Both the position numbers and the translations under genes were made by a program. A stretch of DNA of 64,000 nt from Psychrobacillus sp. FSL H8-0483 (GTDB lineage: Bacteria; Bacillota; Bacilli; Bacillales_A; Planococcaceae), in assembly GCF_038637725.1 (NCBI RefSeq), contig NZ_CP152052.1, positions 3,021,501 through 3,085,500 on the forward strand. The letters run 5' to 3'. The number at the start of each line of letters is the position of its first letter. The first letter of the stretch is position 1. Of the stretch, positions 1-8,856 are shown piece by piece. Below the pieces are notes generated by a model. It was not told the origin of the DNA and did no database searches. It was given only the letters and a program-made list of their open reading frames with translations.

Positions 1-639
1 AAGTGCAGCTTTCATGAATCCTGCAGGAGGAATGATGATACCAGCTTCTCCTTGAATTGGTTCAATTAAGAAAGCAGCTGTATTTGGAGTAATCGCAGCT
101 TTAAGCGCTTCAAGATCACCATAAGGAATTAATTTGATACCTGGAAGCATTGGTCCGAATCCACGTTTGTATTCAGGGTCTGATGATAGAGATACTGCAC
201 CCATTGTGCGGCCATGGAAGTTCCCATTACATGCAATCACTTCTGCTTGATCTGCTTCCACACCTTTTACATCATATGCCCAACGACGAGCAGCTTTGAA
301 AGCAGTCTCAACTGCTTCAGCACCAGTATTCATTGGTAATACCATTTCTTTACCAGTTAATTCACTTACTTTTTCATACCAAGGACCTAATTGGTCATTA
401 TGGAATGCACGAGAAGTTAAAGTAACTCGATCTGCTTGATCTTTCAATGCTTGAATAATTTTTGGATGACGATGCCCTTGGTTTACTGCAGAATACGCAG
501 AAAGCATATCCATAAATTTATTGCCTTCAGGATCTTTTACCCAAACACCTTCCGCTTCTGAAACAACGATTGGAAGTGGATTATAGTTATTAGCACCAAA
601 TTTTTCAGTTTGTTCAATCACTTTTTGTGAAATAGTCAT
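1..639 (-). CDS. rocD: Ornithine aminotransferase, N-terminal part (runs off the window)
   Basis: PLP-dependent ornithine--2-oxoacid transaminase, converting ornithine to glutamate-5-semialdehyde in arginine catabolism. Only the first 213 codons are present. The N-terminus ([19 protein letters not shown]) and the class-III aminotransferase segment around [17 protein letters not shown] match RocD. The PLP lysine lies beyond the window edge and cannot be checked. The ATG at 637-639 has AAAGGAG about 9 nt upstream. It lies downstream of rocA on the same strand with a 69-nt gap, so the two are probably cotranscribed and act consecutively: RocD makes the semialdehyde that RocA oxidises. Confidence 0.93.
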   Translation of the reverse strand, partial: MTISQKVIEQTEKFGANNYNPLPIVVSEAEGVWVKDPEGNKFMDMLSAYSAVNQGHRHPKIIQALKDQADRVTLTSRAFHNDQLGPWYEKVSELTGKEMVLPMNTGAEAVETAFKAARRWAYDVKGVEADQAEVIACNGNFHGRTMGAVSLSSDPEYKRGFGPMLPGIKLIPYGDLEALKAAITPNTAAFLIEPIQGEAGIIIPPAGFMKAAL

Positions 640-668
640 AGACACATACTCCTTTGTTTTTAAAGGGT

Positions 669-699
669 AGGTAGACACATCATTGTGATGGGTCTACCT
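669..699 (-). promoter_or_regulatory. Intercistronic hairpin between rocA and rocD
   Basis: AGGTAGACACATCA (669-682) pairs with TGATGGGTCTACCT (686-699) with one mismatch and a 3-nt loop. On the minus strand it follows the rocA stop and precedes the rocD RBS. The following U-run is poor (CCCTTTAAAAA), so it is more likely a processing or stability hairpin, or a partial attenuator, than a full terminator. Confidence 0.5.
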
Positions 700-708
700 C
701 CGTAAATA

Positions 709-2253
709 TTAAAGCATTTCAGAAGTTGTTTTTGCTTGCATATGAAGTCCGATATAGTCTGGACCACCTGCTTTTGAATCTGTACCTGACATATTAAATC
801 CACCGAATGGTTGGTATCCAACAATTGCACCAGTACATCCACGGTTAAAGTAAAGGTTACCTACGTGGAAGTCTTCACGAGCTTTTTCTAAATTCATGCG
901 GTTATTAGTTATAACAGCACCAGTTAAGCCGTATTCAGTGTTGTTAGCAATTTCGATTGCTTCGTCGAAATCTTTAGCTTTTGTAATACCTACAACTGGA
1001 CCAAAGATTTCTTCTTGCATAATACGAGCTGTTGGAGATAGGTCAGCAATTACTGTTGGTTGAATGAAGAAACCTTTTGAATCATCACCAGTACCACCTG
1101 TAACAAGGCGACCTTCTCCTTTACCGATTTCGATATAGCTCATAATTTTTTTGAAAGAAGCACCATCGATAACTGGACCAACAAAGTGTTCGTCGTTATC
1201 AGGAACACCAACTGATAAAGCGTTAGTTAACTCTTCTACACGATTTACTACTTGATCATATACATCTTCAACGATTACAGCGCGTGAACAAGCAGAACAT
1301 TTTTGTCCACTAAATCCAAATGCTGATTTCACGATAGATTGAGCAGCTAATTCTAAATCTGCTTCTTTATCTACAACGATTGTATCTTTACCGCCCATTT
1401 CAAGGATTGTACGTTTAATCCAAATTTGACCATCAGATAATTTAGATGATTTTTCTACGATTCCTAAACCTACATCACGTGAACCTGTGAAGCTGATTAA
1501 ACGTGTACGTGGGTGTTCAACTAGGAAGTCACCAATTTCAGCACCTGAACCAGGGATGAAGTTAACAACACCAGCAGGCATTCCAGCTTCTTCTAATACT
1601 TCGATAAATTTATAAGCAACTACTGGAGTAGTTGAAGCTGGTTTAAGTAAAACTGTATTACCAGCTACCATAGCAGCTACAGCTGTACCAGCCATAATTG
1701 CAAACGGGAAGTTCCATGGTGAAATAACAACTGTTACTCCTAGTGGAATATAGTCATAACGATTGTATTCGCCTGGACGGCTTTCTACTGGTTGACCATC
1801 TTTCAAACGAAGCATTTGACGACCATAATATTCAAGGAAATCGATCGCTTCAGCAGCTTCTACATCCGCCTCAACCCAAGTTTTACCTGCTTCTTTAGAT
1901 AATAATGCAGAGAATTCAAATTTACGACGACGCATAATTGCTGCAGCTTTGAAAAGAACGTCAGCACGCACTTCTGGTTTTACTTTTTTCCAAGTGTTGA
2001 AAGTTTCATCTGCAATATCCATTGCTTTTGCAGCAATTTCTTTTGAAGCTTTAGATACAGAACCTACAACTTGCTCTTTGTTTGCTGGATTATAAGAAAC
2101 AATTTTGCTTTCTGTTGTAATTCTTTCTCCACCAACGATTAATGGATACTCATCACCTAAGTATGCTTCTACTACTTTATAGCCTTCTTTAATTGCTTTT
2201 TTATTTTCTTCTTTCGAAAAGTCTGTGAATGCTTCATGTTTATAAGGTATCAT
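709..2253 (-). CDS. rocA: 1-pyrroline-5-carboxylate (glutamate-gamma-semialdehyde) dehydrogenase
   Basis: NAD-dependent aldehyde dehydrogenase oxidising glutamate-5-semialdehyde to glutamate, the last step of arginine, ornithine and proline degradation. At 514 aa it has the usual RocA length. Visible motifs are the ALDH N-terminal fold ([11 protein letters not shown], about 179-189), the general base Glu in LEMGGK (about 285) and the nucleophile Cys in GQKCSAC (about 319). A strong SD (AAAGGAGG) lies 6-7 nt before the ATG. The gene is divergent from a RocR-like regulator across about 130 bp and probably heads a rocA-rocD operon. I found no full -24/-12 sigma-54 promoter upstream, only an isolated TTTTGCAT that resembles a -12 half. 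Confidence 0.95.
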   Translation of the reverse strand: MIPYKHEAFTDFSKEENKKAIKEGYKVVEAYLGDEYPLIVGGERITTESKIVSYNPANKEQVVGSVSKASKEIAAKAMDIADETFNTWKKVKPEVRADVLFKAAAIMRRRKFEFSALLSKEAGKTWVEADVEAAEAIDFLEYYGRQMLRLKDGQPVESRPGEYNRYDYIPLGVTVVISPWNFPFAIMAGTAVAAMVAGNTVLLKPASTTPVVAYKFIEVLEEAGMPAGVVNFIPGSGAEIGDFLVEHPRTRLISFTGSRDVGLGIVEKSSKLSDGQIWIKRTILEMGGKDTIVVDKEADLELAAQSIVKSAFGFSGQKCSACSRAVIVEDVYDQVVNRVEELTNALSVGVPDNDEHFVGPVIDGASFKKIMSYIEIGKGEGRLVTGGTGDDSKGFFIQPTVIADLSPTARIMQEEIFGPVVGITKAKDFDEAIEIANNTEYGLTGAVITNNRMNLEKAREDFHVGNLYFNRGCTGAIVGYQPFGGFNMSGTDSKAGGPDYIGLHMQAKTTSEML

Positions 2254-2388
2254 GTAAATCCTCCTTTAATTGTTAGAGCAAAAAAAATTTGCGCTTTTAA
2301 TTCAATTACATATATAATAATGCAAAAGATTATTGCGTTAATCAAGTAAAATATTCTAAAATCACAATTTTTTTTCGAGGTGAGCCAA

Positions 2389-3693
2389 ATGACTAACACT
2401 ATGGATAATCTTCTTCCTTTTTATAAATTTGCAACAGAGCAAGTGACTGTAGGGATCCACGCCGTCGACATCTTGGGTAAAACAATCATTTATAATGAAA
2501 AAATGAAAGAAATTGAAGGACTAAATTCTGTAGACGTGGTCGACCGTTCCATTCTGGAGGTTTTTCAATTTGAGCAACAAGAAAGTACATTACTCAAAGT
2601 GTTGCATAGTGGCAAGCCAGTATTACGTGTTAAACAAACCTATTGGAATCGAAATGGACAAGAAATTACTACGATTAATGATACATACCCCGTTTTTGAA
2701 CAAGGTAACCTGATTGGTGCGATTGAGTTCTCCCGAGATATCACCACATTAGAAAGACTTATTTTTCAACCTTTAAAAAGGAACAGCGAAGCGATAACAC
2801 TCTCCACGATTGCCGCAGAATCTCAATTAATGAAAGAAGTAAAAGAACGTTCGCTGAAAGCTGCCCATGTTCGAATGCCTGTCCTTTTAATAGGAGAAGC
2901 TGGTACAGGGAAGGATTTAATTGCTGAAGCTATTCACAATCAACTTTCTCCGACTAATGAACAATTTATTAACCTTCCTTGCCATAGTTCAGATGATCAC
3001 TTTATTAATAAATTTGAACAAGAACTTTTACATCTATCTAACTGCACTATATTCTGTGAAAGAATCGACTTATTATCCATTGACTTACAAAATAAGCTTT
3101 TACAAATCCTAATGGAAAATAGAGATCAAAATCTATATATCGCAAGTATAGGACAGGATCCAATCGATTTAGTTTATCAAAATCAATTAAGTAAAGAACT
3201 GTACTATTATTTTGCGACTATGACGATTAATATTCCGCCACTTAGGTACAGAACGGATGATATTTTACCTATCATACATGATTATTTTCATCGTTATTTA
3301 AATCGTTATGGTTCGACCATTCAAGAGGTTGAAGATGAAGTAATCCAAGCGTTCTTAACCTATGAGTGGCCAGGGAATTTAAAAGAACTAGAGCTACTTT
3401 TAGATGAAATCAGCTCTATGATCACAACGGAAAGTATTTTAAAATTTGATATGCTCCCTCTACACTTTAAATTGAAGGTTCAGGATTTTAATGAAACCTC
3501 TAAAAAAGCAGAGGATTTTGTTATCTCCCCCGATAAAGAATTACTTCCTTTGGATGAATATTTAAGAGAAGCGGAATTTTATTATTTACAAAAAGCAATG
3601 GAAAAATACGATAGCAATATTACAAAGGCTGCGGAAGCTTTGGGGATGAGTCGCCAAAATTTACAATATCGCTTACGGAAAATGAAAAAGTAA
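2389..3693 (+). CDS. RocR-like PAS/AAA/Fis-HTH regulator lacking the GAFTGA loop
   Basis: Probable regulator of the divergent rocA-rocD genes. Order: PAS domain (about 10-120), AAA+ domain (about 130-360), C-terminal Fis-type HTH (about 390-434, ITKAAEALGMSRQNLQYRL). Walker A is intact (GEAGTGKD, about 169-176). The sigma-54 contact segment that normally contains GAFTGA is absent: Walker A and the Walker B position are about 50 residues apart, against about 66 in NtrC. Walker B reads IFCERI instead of LFLDEI, and the sensor-II GNVRE is GNLKE. So the sequence looks like an enhancer-binding protein that cannot engage sigma-54, comparable to TyrR. GTG at 2380 is in frame, but GAGGTGA at 2377-2383 sits 5 nt before ATG 2389, which I chose. 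Confidence 0.85.
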   Translation: MTNTMDNLLPFYKFATEQVTVGIHAVDILGKTIIYNEKMKEIEGLNSVDVVDRSILEVFQFEQQESTLLKVLHSGKPVLRVKQTYWNRNGQEITTINDTYPVFEQGNLIGAIEFSRDITTLERLIFQPLKRNSEAITLSTIAAESQLMKEVKERSLKAAHVRMPVLLIGEAGTGKDLIAEAIHNQLSPTNEQFINLPCHSSDDHFINKFEQELLHLSNCTIFCERIDLLSIDLQNKLLQILMENRDQNLYIASIGQDPIDLVYQNQLSKELYYYFATMTINIPPLRYRTDDILPIIHDYFHRYLNRYGSTIQEVEDEVIQAFLTYEWPGNLKELELLLDEISSMITTESILKFDMLPLHFKLKVQDFNETSKKAEDFVISPDKELLPLDEYLREAEFYYLQKAMEKYDSNITKAAEALGMSRQNLQYRLRKMKK

Positions 3694-3738
3694 TGGAGGA
3701 AATTGGTGAATTATTGGGAAGCGTTTTAACGCAAATTC

Positions 3739-3790
3739 CGTTTCCACATGGATGTCGCGACTTTAGGATTTGTCCCTAACATTTTCTTCT
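3739..3790. repeat. Fragment of a dispersed intergenic repeat
   Basis: The stretch containing CCACATGGATGT and TTAGGATTTGT recurs almost identically near 56571-56611 inside a larger palindromic element, and a related piece occurs inverted near 49411-49440. Here only the central part survives. Confidence 0.55.
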
Positions 3791-3802
3791 AAAACAACGA
3801 CA

Positions 3803-3853
3803 ACAAAAAAGGAAGGCTCTAATATTGTTAGTAAACAATTTTTAGAGACTTCC
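3803..3853 (-). terminator. Rho-independent terminator of yugI
   Basis: Imperfect stem GGAAGGCTCTAA-TATTGTT / AACAATTTTTAGAG-A-CTTCC (3811-3853), followed on the minus strand by TTTTTTG. It lies 7 nt after the yugI stop. Confidence 0.75.
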
Positions 3854-3859
3854 CTGGTT

Positions 3860-4237
3860 CTAGTATCGAATGGATTGTTTGATCCAATCTGCTAGTTTTT
3901 CTTTTAATGTATTAAATCCTTCGTCATCATGTTCATCAACACGATCTTGTAGTGTTTTACGTGGTTTATCCTCTTTTTTAGGAGCAGATGGTTTTTCTTG
4001 CAGTTCACGAATAGACAAGCTTATTTTCCCAGCTCCATCGTCTACTTCCAAAATTTTTACTTCCACTTCTTGACCAATCGTTAAAAATTCACTGACTTCT
4101 TTTACATAGCCATACGTTATTTCAGAAATATGCACGAGACCTTGCGTATTTTCATCTAAACTAACGAATGCTCCATAGGGCTGAATGCCAGTAACCCTAC
4201 CCGCGACCACATCTCCTACCTTATAATTTTTTGCCAT
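3860..4237 (-). CDS. yugI: S1-domain RNA-binding protein, general stress protein 13 family
   Basis: Small cytoplasmic S1/OB-fold RNA-binding protein of 125 aa. The S1 domain covers about residues 3-78 (YKVGDVVAGRVTGIQPYGAF, then GLVHISEI, then GKISLSIRE). A charged Lys/Glu-rich linker and a short C-terminal helix follow. Length and sequence agree with B. subtilis YugI (GSP13), a ribosome-associated stress protein; that role is family knowledge. In B. subtilis it also neighbours yugE and patB, which lie about 4.5 kb away here. It is monocistronic with its own terminator. Confidence 0.88.
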   Translation of the reverse strand: MAKNYKVGDVVAGRVTGIQPYGAFVSLDENTQGLVHISEITYGYVKEVSEFLTIGQEVEVKILEVDDGAGKISLSIRELQEKPSAPKKEDKPRKTLQDRVDEHDDEGFNTLKEKLADWIKQSIRY

Positions 4238-4313
4238 ATTACCCGTTCCTACTTTCTTATATACGTTTTAGTCATGTTAAATTATAACATAGTAGAAAGT
4301 AAGTGGGCAAAAT

Positions 4314-5933
4314 TCACTGAGTCGGCATAAAGGCAGCCCGCCAACCATTCTCAGTATGCTTGAGCTGAAAGCTTGCATGTTCCTCTTCAGTTGTGTCTTG
4401 AATAATAGTCACTACACCTTCATCTTCTGAAAGCTGCCGGAATTCTAATTTCCAAATTTCAATTAAATGTGTTATGCCTAAATTCAAACTATACTCTTCT
4501 TTTGAAATAGGATAATATTTTTTATCTTTCACGTACAACTCATATTGAGTATCATAATCTTGAAGTTGCGTACAGTAATAATATAGACCGACAATCTCTT
4601 CAGCCCTCGCACCTTTTAAAACCGCTTGATCATATGATGCCGAAAAGGAACTATACAGTTTTTGAATTCCTTGCATAAAATTTTGATCTACTAACGATTC
4701 AGATACTTTAAACGAAGGGTTTTCTATAAACTGCTCTAAATCTCCGTTAATCGCTAAATGAAGAGCGTCATCAATATCATTGTAGTCAAGAGCTTCCCAA
4801 CTACCAGACTGTGTCCAATTAGTAGCTTCAAATTCTTCTACAATTGGAGCCAAAATGAAATTCACAGGAGTATAACTAGATGTTTCGTTTGCCATTGCTT
4901 TCCATAATTCTCGATATTCTTTTTTGACTGTCCCGTTATCAAAAATAGGTTGGTCAATCGTTCCTTTCACTACAGCATGAAAGATTTCTGTGTAATAAAT
5001 TTTCATCTTATCTTTATCCACATAAGAATCAGAGCTTTCCAACAAATAATTTTCAAATAACATCATGGTTGCTACCGAGTCATTTAAAGAATAAATTAAT
5101 TCGCCTGCAAAAGTGACAGGTTCTTTCTCTAGCATATTAATATATCCAATAATAGACGGAGCCAAGTATTCCTTTATACGAAAGACTTGCTCTACATCTA
5201 CTTTATATCGTATATATGGTGGTTCAGGAAAAGCGTATAGACCCTCCTTCTCCAATGCCTTTATCTGATCTTCTGAAGTGGTTTCTTTTGTATTAAAGAA
5301 CTGTTGTAATCCCTCAATTTTACTAGAATAGCTATTAAAAAACTGGGCAGTTTCTTCATCTGATAAAGTCGTTTCATTCTTTATTACCTCTTCTATCATT
5401 TCGGAAGGTAAATAAAGGGAACTTATTATCTCATCGAAATGAATTTGCAGTGTCTCAGGAGTTGTAGCCGTATGATACAAACTTTTATAATAATTAGGTT
5501 CGGTATAGAAGTTATAGGTAGAATCTGCCCTCTCAATAAATGCTATTTTTGAATACTCTTCTTCCGTTAATTTTAAAACCTGCCTTCTCTTTTCCCGTTC
5601 TTTCGGATATACGCCTTTTAAATCTTCTAGAAATTGCTCTGTTAAGATATCCAATTCATACTCTACTTGCTCACTTCCGTCCTCATTTGCATGATCAACA
5701 TCTTCGGTTAGGAAGCTTGCACCTAAAATTCCTATGATAAATACACAAGCTATACTAACTGTCCAAACAGTAATCCTTTGCCATTTAGTCCCTTTACCTT
5801 TCTTCTCGTATGGAGGTTGGACTTTTTCTTCTACTATTTTTTTTATAATTTCATCTGTATTATCAGCAGAAGGCACTCTTTCATAAGATGTTTTCAGTAA
5901 ATCTAATCGATCTTCGAGTTGTTTATCGTCCAT
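4314..5933 (-). CDS. Putative membrane-anchored anti-sigma-type protein
   Basis: A 539-aa protein with a short N-terminal cytoplasmic segment (1-50), one membrane span (about 53-75, IACVFIIGILGASFL) and a large extracytoplasmic part rich in acidic and aromatic residues. I recognise no enzymatic motif. It overlaps the 3' end of an ECF sigma gene by 11 nt, the usual arrangement for a cognate anti-sigma factor, so that is the inferred role. The extracytoplasmic part is unusually large for an anti-sigma factor. GTG at 5942 is in frame, but GGAGGT lies 7 nt before ATG 5933, which I take as the start. No typical zinc-binding anti-sigma motif (HxxxCxxC) is visible. Confidence 0.65.
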   Translation of the reverse strand: MDDKQLEDRLDLLKTSYERVPSADNTDEIIKKIVEEKVQPPYEKKGKGTKWQRITVWTVSIACVFIIGILGASFLTEDVDHANEDGSEQVEYELDILTEQFLEDLKGVYPKEREKRRQVLKLTEEEYSKIAFIERADSTYNFYTEPNYYKSLYHTATTPETLQIHFDEIISSLYLPSEMIEEVIKNETTLSDEETAQFFNSYSSKIEGLQQFFNTKETTSEDQIKALEKEGLYAFPEPPYIRYKVDVEQVFRIKEYLAPSIIGYINMLEKEPVTFAGELIYSLNDSVATMMLFENYLLESSDSYVDKDKMKIYYTEIFHAVVKGTIDQPIFDNGTVKKEYRELWKAMANETSSYTPVNFILAPIVEEFEATNWTQSGSWEALDYNDIDDALHLAINGDLEQFIENPSFKVSESLVDQNFMQGIQKLYSSFSASYDQAVLKGARAEEIVGLYYYCTQLQDYDTQYELYVKDKKYYPISKEEYSLNLGITHLIEIWKLEFRQLSEDEGVVTIIQDTTEEEHASFQLKHTENGWRAAFMPTQ

Positions 5934-6480
5934 GCTTTGCACCTCCGTTTGTTGAAAGTAGGCTTTTTAGTTGTCCTTTTCCTCGGAGTAATCTTGTTTT
6001 AACTGTTGAAATAGGAACATTTAAGACATCTGCTATTTGTTCGTACGATAAATCGTGAAAATAAAACAGAATAATCGGATGACGATATTTTTCATCTAAT
6101 GTTTGGATTGTTTGATGCAATTCTCGATCTTCTTCAAAGATAAGTACTCGGTCTTCTGCAGATTTTGTTAAGTACGTTACAGCTACGTCATTATTTAGCT
6201 TTTCTTGTTTTTCTTTCTCTTTTGTTTCTTTCCGGTAATAATCTCTCGTTGTATTTAAAGTTATTTTGTATAACCATGTAGTAAAACGCTCACGCTGAAA
6301 CTGATGTAAAAACCGAAACAGCTTTACAAATACTTCTTGTGTGACATCTGGAATGTCATTTACACGAACTCCACATTGAAACGCAAATTTCTCAACTGTT
6401 CGTTGATGTTTTTCAATGAGCGCAGTGTATGCAGCTTTGTCTCCTTGTTGCGCTTGCTCAATTAGTTCGTATTCGGACAT
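5923..6480 (-). CDS. ECF-type RNA polymerase sigma factor
   Basis: A 185-aa group IV sigma factor. Region 2 spans about 20-85 (DVTQEVFVKLFRFL, then FTTWLYKITLNTTRDYYR) and region 4 about 125-175 (RHPIILFYFHDLSYEQIADVL, with the HTH at PISTVKTRLLRG). No region 3, as expected for ECF. The SD is a long purine run (AGGGTGAGGGGGAG). It overlaps the downstream anti-sigma-like gene and is preceded by an ECF-type promoter (6509-6537), so autoregulation is likely. The signal and regulon are not evident. It resembles the Bacillus SigW/SigX/SigM/SigV group but I cannot assign one. Confidence 0.9.
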   Translation of the reverse strand: MSEYELIEQAQQGDKAAYTALIEKHQRTVEKFAFQCGVRVNDIPDVTQEVFVKLFRFLHQFQRERFTTWLYKITLNTTRDYYRKETKEKEKQEKLNNDVAVTYLTKSAEDRVLIFEEDRELHQTIQTLDEKYRHPIILFYFHDLSYEQIADVLNVPISTVKTRLLRGKGQLKSLLSTNGGAKHGR

Positions 6481-6508
6481 TGCTCCCCCTCACCCTTTCA
6501 ATATAGGT

Positions 6509-6537
6509 GATACGAAAGATCGTTCAATTATGTTTCA
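6509..6537 (-). promoter_or_regulatory. Candidate ECF (autoregulatory) promoter
   Basis: On the minus strand TGAAAC (6537-6532), a 17-nt spacer and CGTATC (6514-6509) match the Bacillus ECF consensus (TGAAAC, about 16-17 nt, CGTA/CGTC). It lies about 30 nt before the sigma ATG. Confidence 0.65.
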
Positions 6538-6652
6538 CAAATACGTATACATTTTCTTTTAACCTCGTGTACTATAGTGCAGTCATAAAAAAGTGAAACT
6601 TCAATCCGTATGGGTTTATCTCTTACAGATTGTTAGTTGAACCATTCGAGCT

Positions 6653-6728
6653 TTAACGGGCGGATGACCTCCCACATATTCTTTCTAGGTTTTTAAAGTC
6701 CTGATGTGGGCGTTTTACCGCCTGTTAA
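6653..6728 (+). promoter_or_regulatory. Long structured hairpin in the 5' leader of the NSS transporter
   Basis: TTAACGGGCGG (6653-6663) pairs with CCGCCTGTTAA (6718-6728), 11 bp with one G-U. Inside it CCCACAT (6671-6677) pairs with ATGTGGG (6704-6710). The helices are separated by a symmetrical 7/7 internal loop, and a 26-nt apical part remains. A competing short hairpin GGCG/CGCC (about 6709-6722) would disrupt the outer helix. The RBS begins about 10 nt later. I cannot assign it to a known riboswitch or T-box class. Confidence 0.6.
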
Positions 6729-6751
6729 TGCGGGATAAAGGAGGAATTACT

Positions 6752-8089
6752 ATGACAAAAAGAGATCATTTTGGCTCAAAAATCGGATTTATTTTAGCGG
6801 CAGCTGGAAGTGCAATTGGCTTAGGTGCTATTTGGAAGTTTCCATATATGGCTGGAACAAACGGTGGTAGCGTGTTTGTATTACTTTTCATTTTATGTAC
6901 ACTACTTATCGGACTACCAATATTATTAGCCGAATTTATTATTGGAAGGAAAGGGCAGGCAGACGCTGTTACGGGATTTAAAAAACTTTCTCCCGGAAAA
7001 CCTTGGTATTTAATTGGCTGGTCTGGTTTTATCTTCTCATTTATCATACTATCGTTTTATAGTGTCGTTGGAGGTTGGATTTTATCCTACTTAGTTCGAT
7101 CGATTACATTTAGTTTAAATGGTAGTAGCGAGACATTCTATGAAGACCTTTTTAATACAGTTATTTCCAACCCATGGGAAGTGCTTCTCGGACAGGGCGT
7201 TTTTATCTTGTTAACTATTTGTATTGTTTCTGGTGGGATAAAAGGCGGGATTGAGAAAGCAAGTAAATGGATGATGCCATTGTTGCTTATCTTCTTTGTA
7301 GTATTAGCGATTCGTTCTTTAACTCTTGAAGGCGCTATAGATGGGGTTAAATTCTTATTAGTCCCAGATTGGTCGTATTTCACGTGGGAAACAGCATTAC
7401 TTGCTCTAGGACAAGCATTTTTCTCTTTAAGTGTGGGCGTCTCAGGAATGATCACCTATGCTTCTTACTTACCGAAGGAAACAAATTTAGGTAGCTCAGC
7501 ACTTAGTGTATCTCTCTTGAATATCGGGATTTCCATTATGGCGGGTCTAGTTATTTTTCCAGCAGTATTCGCTTTAGGTTTTTCACCTGATGCAGGACCA
7601 GGATTAGTCTTTATAATTTTACCTGCAGTGTTTGAGAAGATTGTTTTCGGTCAGTTTTTCTTAATTTTGTTCTTCATATTACTGTTATTTGCAACACTGA
7701 CTTCTTCCATTTCCATGTTAGAAATTGTTGTATCTATAGGTATTAAATCAAAGTATGATCGAAGAAAACGAGCGGCGTGGGTTTATGGATTTTTAATCTT
7801 TTTAGTTGGAATCCCAAGTGCCTTATCTTTTGGAGTCCTTTCCCACATTCAGATATTGGGAATGTCATTCTTTGACTTTGCAGACTTCTTTACGAGTAGT
7901 ATTGGATTACCGCTAGGAGCGTTGTTTATATCCCTATTTGCTGGATTTAAGTTCTCCAAAATGGATCTCTCAAATGAATTAAATTTAAATAATTATTTAT
8001 TAAATACTTGGCATGTTATTGTGCGGTATGCCGCTCCTATTGCTATAATAATCGTATTTGTGCAAGGCGTTATCAAATTGTTTATTTGA
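6752..8089 (+). CDS. Neurotransmitter:sodium symporter (NSS/SNF) family transporter
   Basis: Sodium-coupled amino-acid-type transporter of 445 aa with about 11 membrane spans, the bacterial LeuT/MhsT-like length. The N-terminus carries the family signature in TM1 (GFILAAAGSAIGLGAIWKFP, with the unwound-helix GSAIGLG) and NGG in the next loop. The substrate cannot be told; bacterial relatives transport hydrophobic or aromatic amino acids. An in-frame ATG at 6704 falls inside the leader hairpin; AAAGGAGG at 6738-6745 places the start at ATG 6752. It is monocistronic with a strongly structured leader. Similar in size to B. subtilis YocR/YhdH. Confidence 0.9.
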   Translation: MTKRDHFGSKIGFILAAAGSAIGLGAIWKFPYMAGTNGGSVFVLLFILCTLLIGLPILLAEFIIGRKGQADAVTGFKKLSPGKPWYLIGWSGFIFSFIILSFYSVVGGWILSYLVRSITFSLNGSSETFYEDLFNTVISNPWEVLLGQGVFILLTICIVSGGIKGGIEKASKWMMPLLLIFFVVLAIRSLTLEGAIDGVKFLLVPDWSYFTWETALLALGQAFFSLSVGVSGMITYASYLPKETNLGSSALSVSLLNIGISIMAGLVIFPAVFALGFSPDAGPGLVFIILPAVFEKIVFGQFFLILFFILLLFATLTSSISMLEIVVSIGIKSKYDRRKRAAWVYGFLIFLVGIPSALSFGVLSHIQILGMSFFDFADFFTSSIGLPLGALFISLFAGFKFSKMDLSNELNLNNYLLNTWHVIVRYAAPIAIIIVFVQGVIKLFI

Positions 8090-8137
8090 AAATTTGCTTT
8101 TTCTGACAATACTTTAAACCCGTTCTAAAAGAAATTG

Positions 8138-8146
8138 TGCTATAAT
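8138..8146 (+). promoter_or_regulatory. Extended -10 promoter of the XRE gene
   Basis: TGCTATAAT is a perfect extended -10 element (TGnTATAAT), 40 nt before the start codon. No good -35 is seen, as is common with extended -10 promoters. Confidence 0.6.
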
Positions 8147-8186
8147 ATAATAACAATTAAGACTTTCTAAAGGGGTGGATGGAATT

Positions 8187-8399
8187 ATGAAAAAAGAATT
8201 ACATGAACAATTACGTCAAATAAGAGAAGAAAAAAATATTTCTTTAGAAACACTAGCCTTAAAAACAAGAATTGGTACCGGGAAACTTGAAGCGTATGAA
8301 TCTGGAAGTGAAACACCTTCTGTACAAACAATCTTAAAATTATCAAATGCTTTAGAAGTTCCTGCTTCCAATCTATTGGATGGCGTACAAGAAGTATAA
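8187..8399 (+). CDS. Small XRE-family HTH regulator
   Basis: A 70-aa single-domain Cro/C1-type HTH protein: LRQIREEKNISLETLALKT, then GKLEAYESGSETPSVQTILKLSNAL, i.e. five helices with recognition helix about 29-40. No ligand or sensor domain. The GGGGTGG stretch 8 nt upstream places the start at ATG 8187 rather than the in-frame ATG 8175. Monocistronic, with its own extended -10 promoter and strong terminator. Target genes unknown. Confidence 0.85.
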   Translation: MKKELHEQLRQIREEKNISLETLALKTRIGTGKLEAYESGSETPSVQTILKLSNALEVPASNLLDGVQEV

Positions 8400-8402
8400 A
8401 AA

Positions 8403-8437
8403 AAGGCTTTCGGTGTAATAACCGAAAGCTTTTTTTA
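8403..8437 (+). terminator. Rho-independent terminator of the XRE gene
   Basis: GCTTTCGGT / ACCGAAAGC stem with a 6-nt loop followed by seven T residues, beginning a few nt after the stop. Confidence 0.9.
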
Positions 8438-8521
8438 TTAGCTGAGTTAAAAGATAATGTTGTTACCTACCGAAAATATACGCTTCTATAAACAACAACC
8501 TAATTTAATAGACCATTTTTA

Positions 8522-8782
8522 TTAAATGATACATTTCATTTCATATTTTAACGCAATCAATTTATATGAAATCTCTACACATTTCTCAAGCGGAATCCAC
8601 TGTTCAAACGAATGTTCATAAATCCCCTGAATTCGCTTCGCTAGTTCAGATGGATGATCGATGCTTTGTAAATCAGCGACTACATCAGCTGTTTCTGTTT
8701 CGTAACCATCTACCCCAATATTAAATGGATCCCATTGTTGTAGTATCCACACTGCTTTTCTATTCATTTCAATTGAGTCCAT
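8522..8782 (-). CDS. yugE: YugE-like small protein (DUF1871 family)
   Basis: An 86-aa soluble, acidic protein of unknown function. The sequence (WDPFNIGVDGYETETADVV, then AKRIQGIYEHSFEQWIPLE) resembles the DUF1871/YugE family and has its length. Divergent from patB, which is also the B. subtilis neighbour. A spaced GAATG-type RBS is weak. No motif allows a biochemical assignment. Confidence 0.75.
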   Translation of the reverse strand: MDSIEMNRKAVWILQQWDPFNIGVDGYETETADVVADLQSIDHPSELAKRIQGIYEHSFEQWIPLEKCVEISYKLIALKYEMKCII

Positions 8783-8856
8783 ACATTCACCTTATTACTT
8801 TTTATTAGTTAGGGATATAATAACATAATAATAGCAAATTGAAAGGGGTAATTATT

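Noticed and set aside
2281-2345. Sigma-54 promoter for rocA
   Set aside because: Only TTTTGCAT resembles a -12; the -24 GG is not at the needed 10-nt distance, and the regulator lacks the GAFTGA loop.
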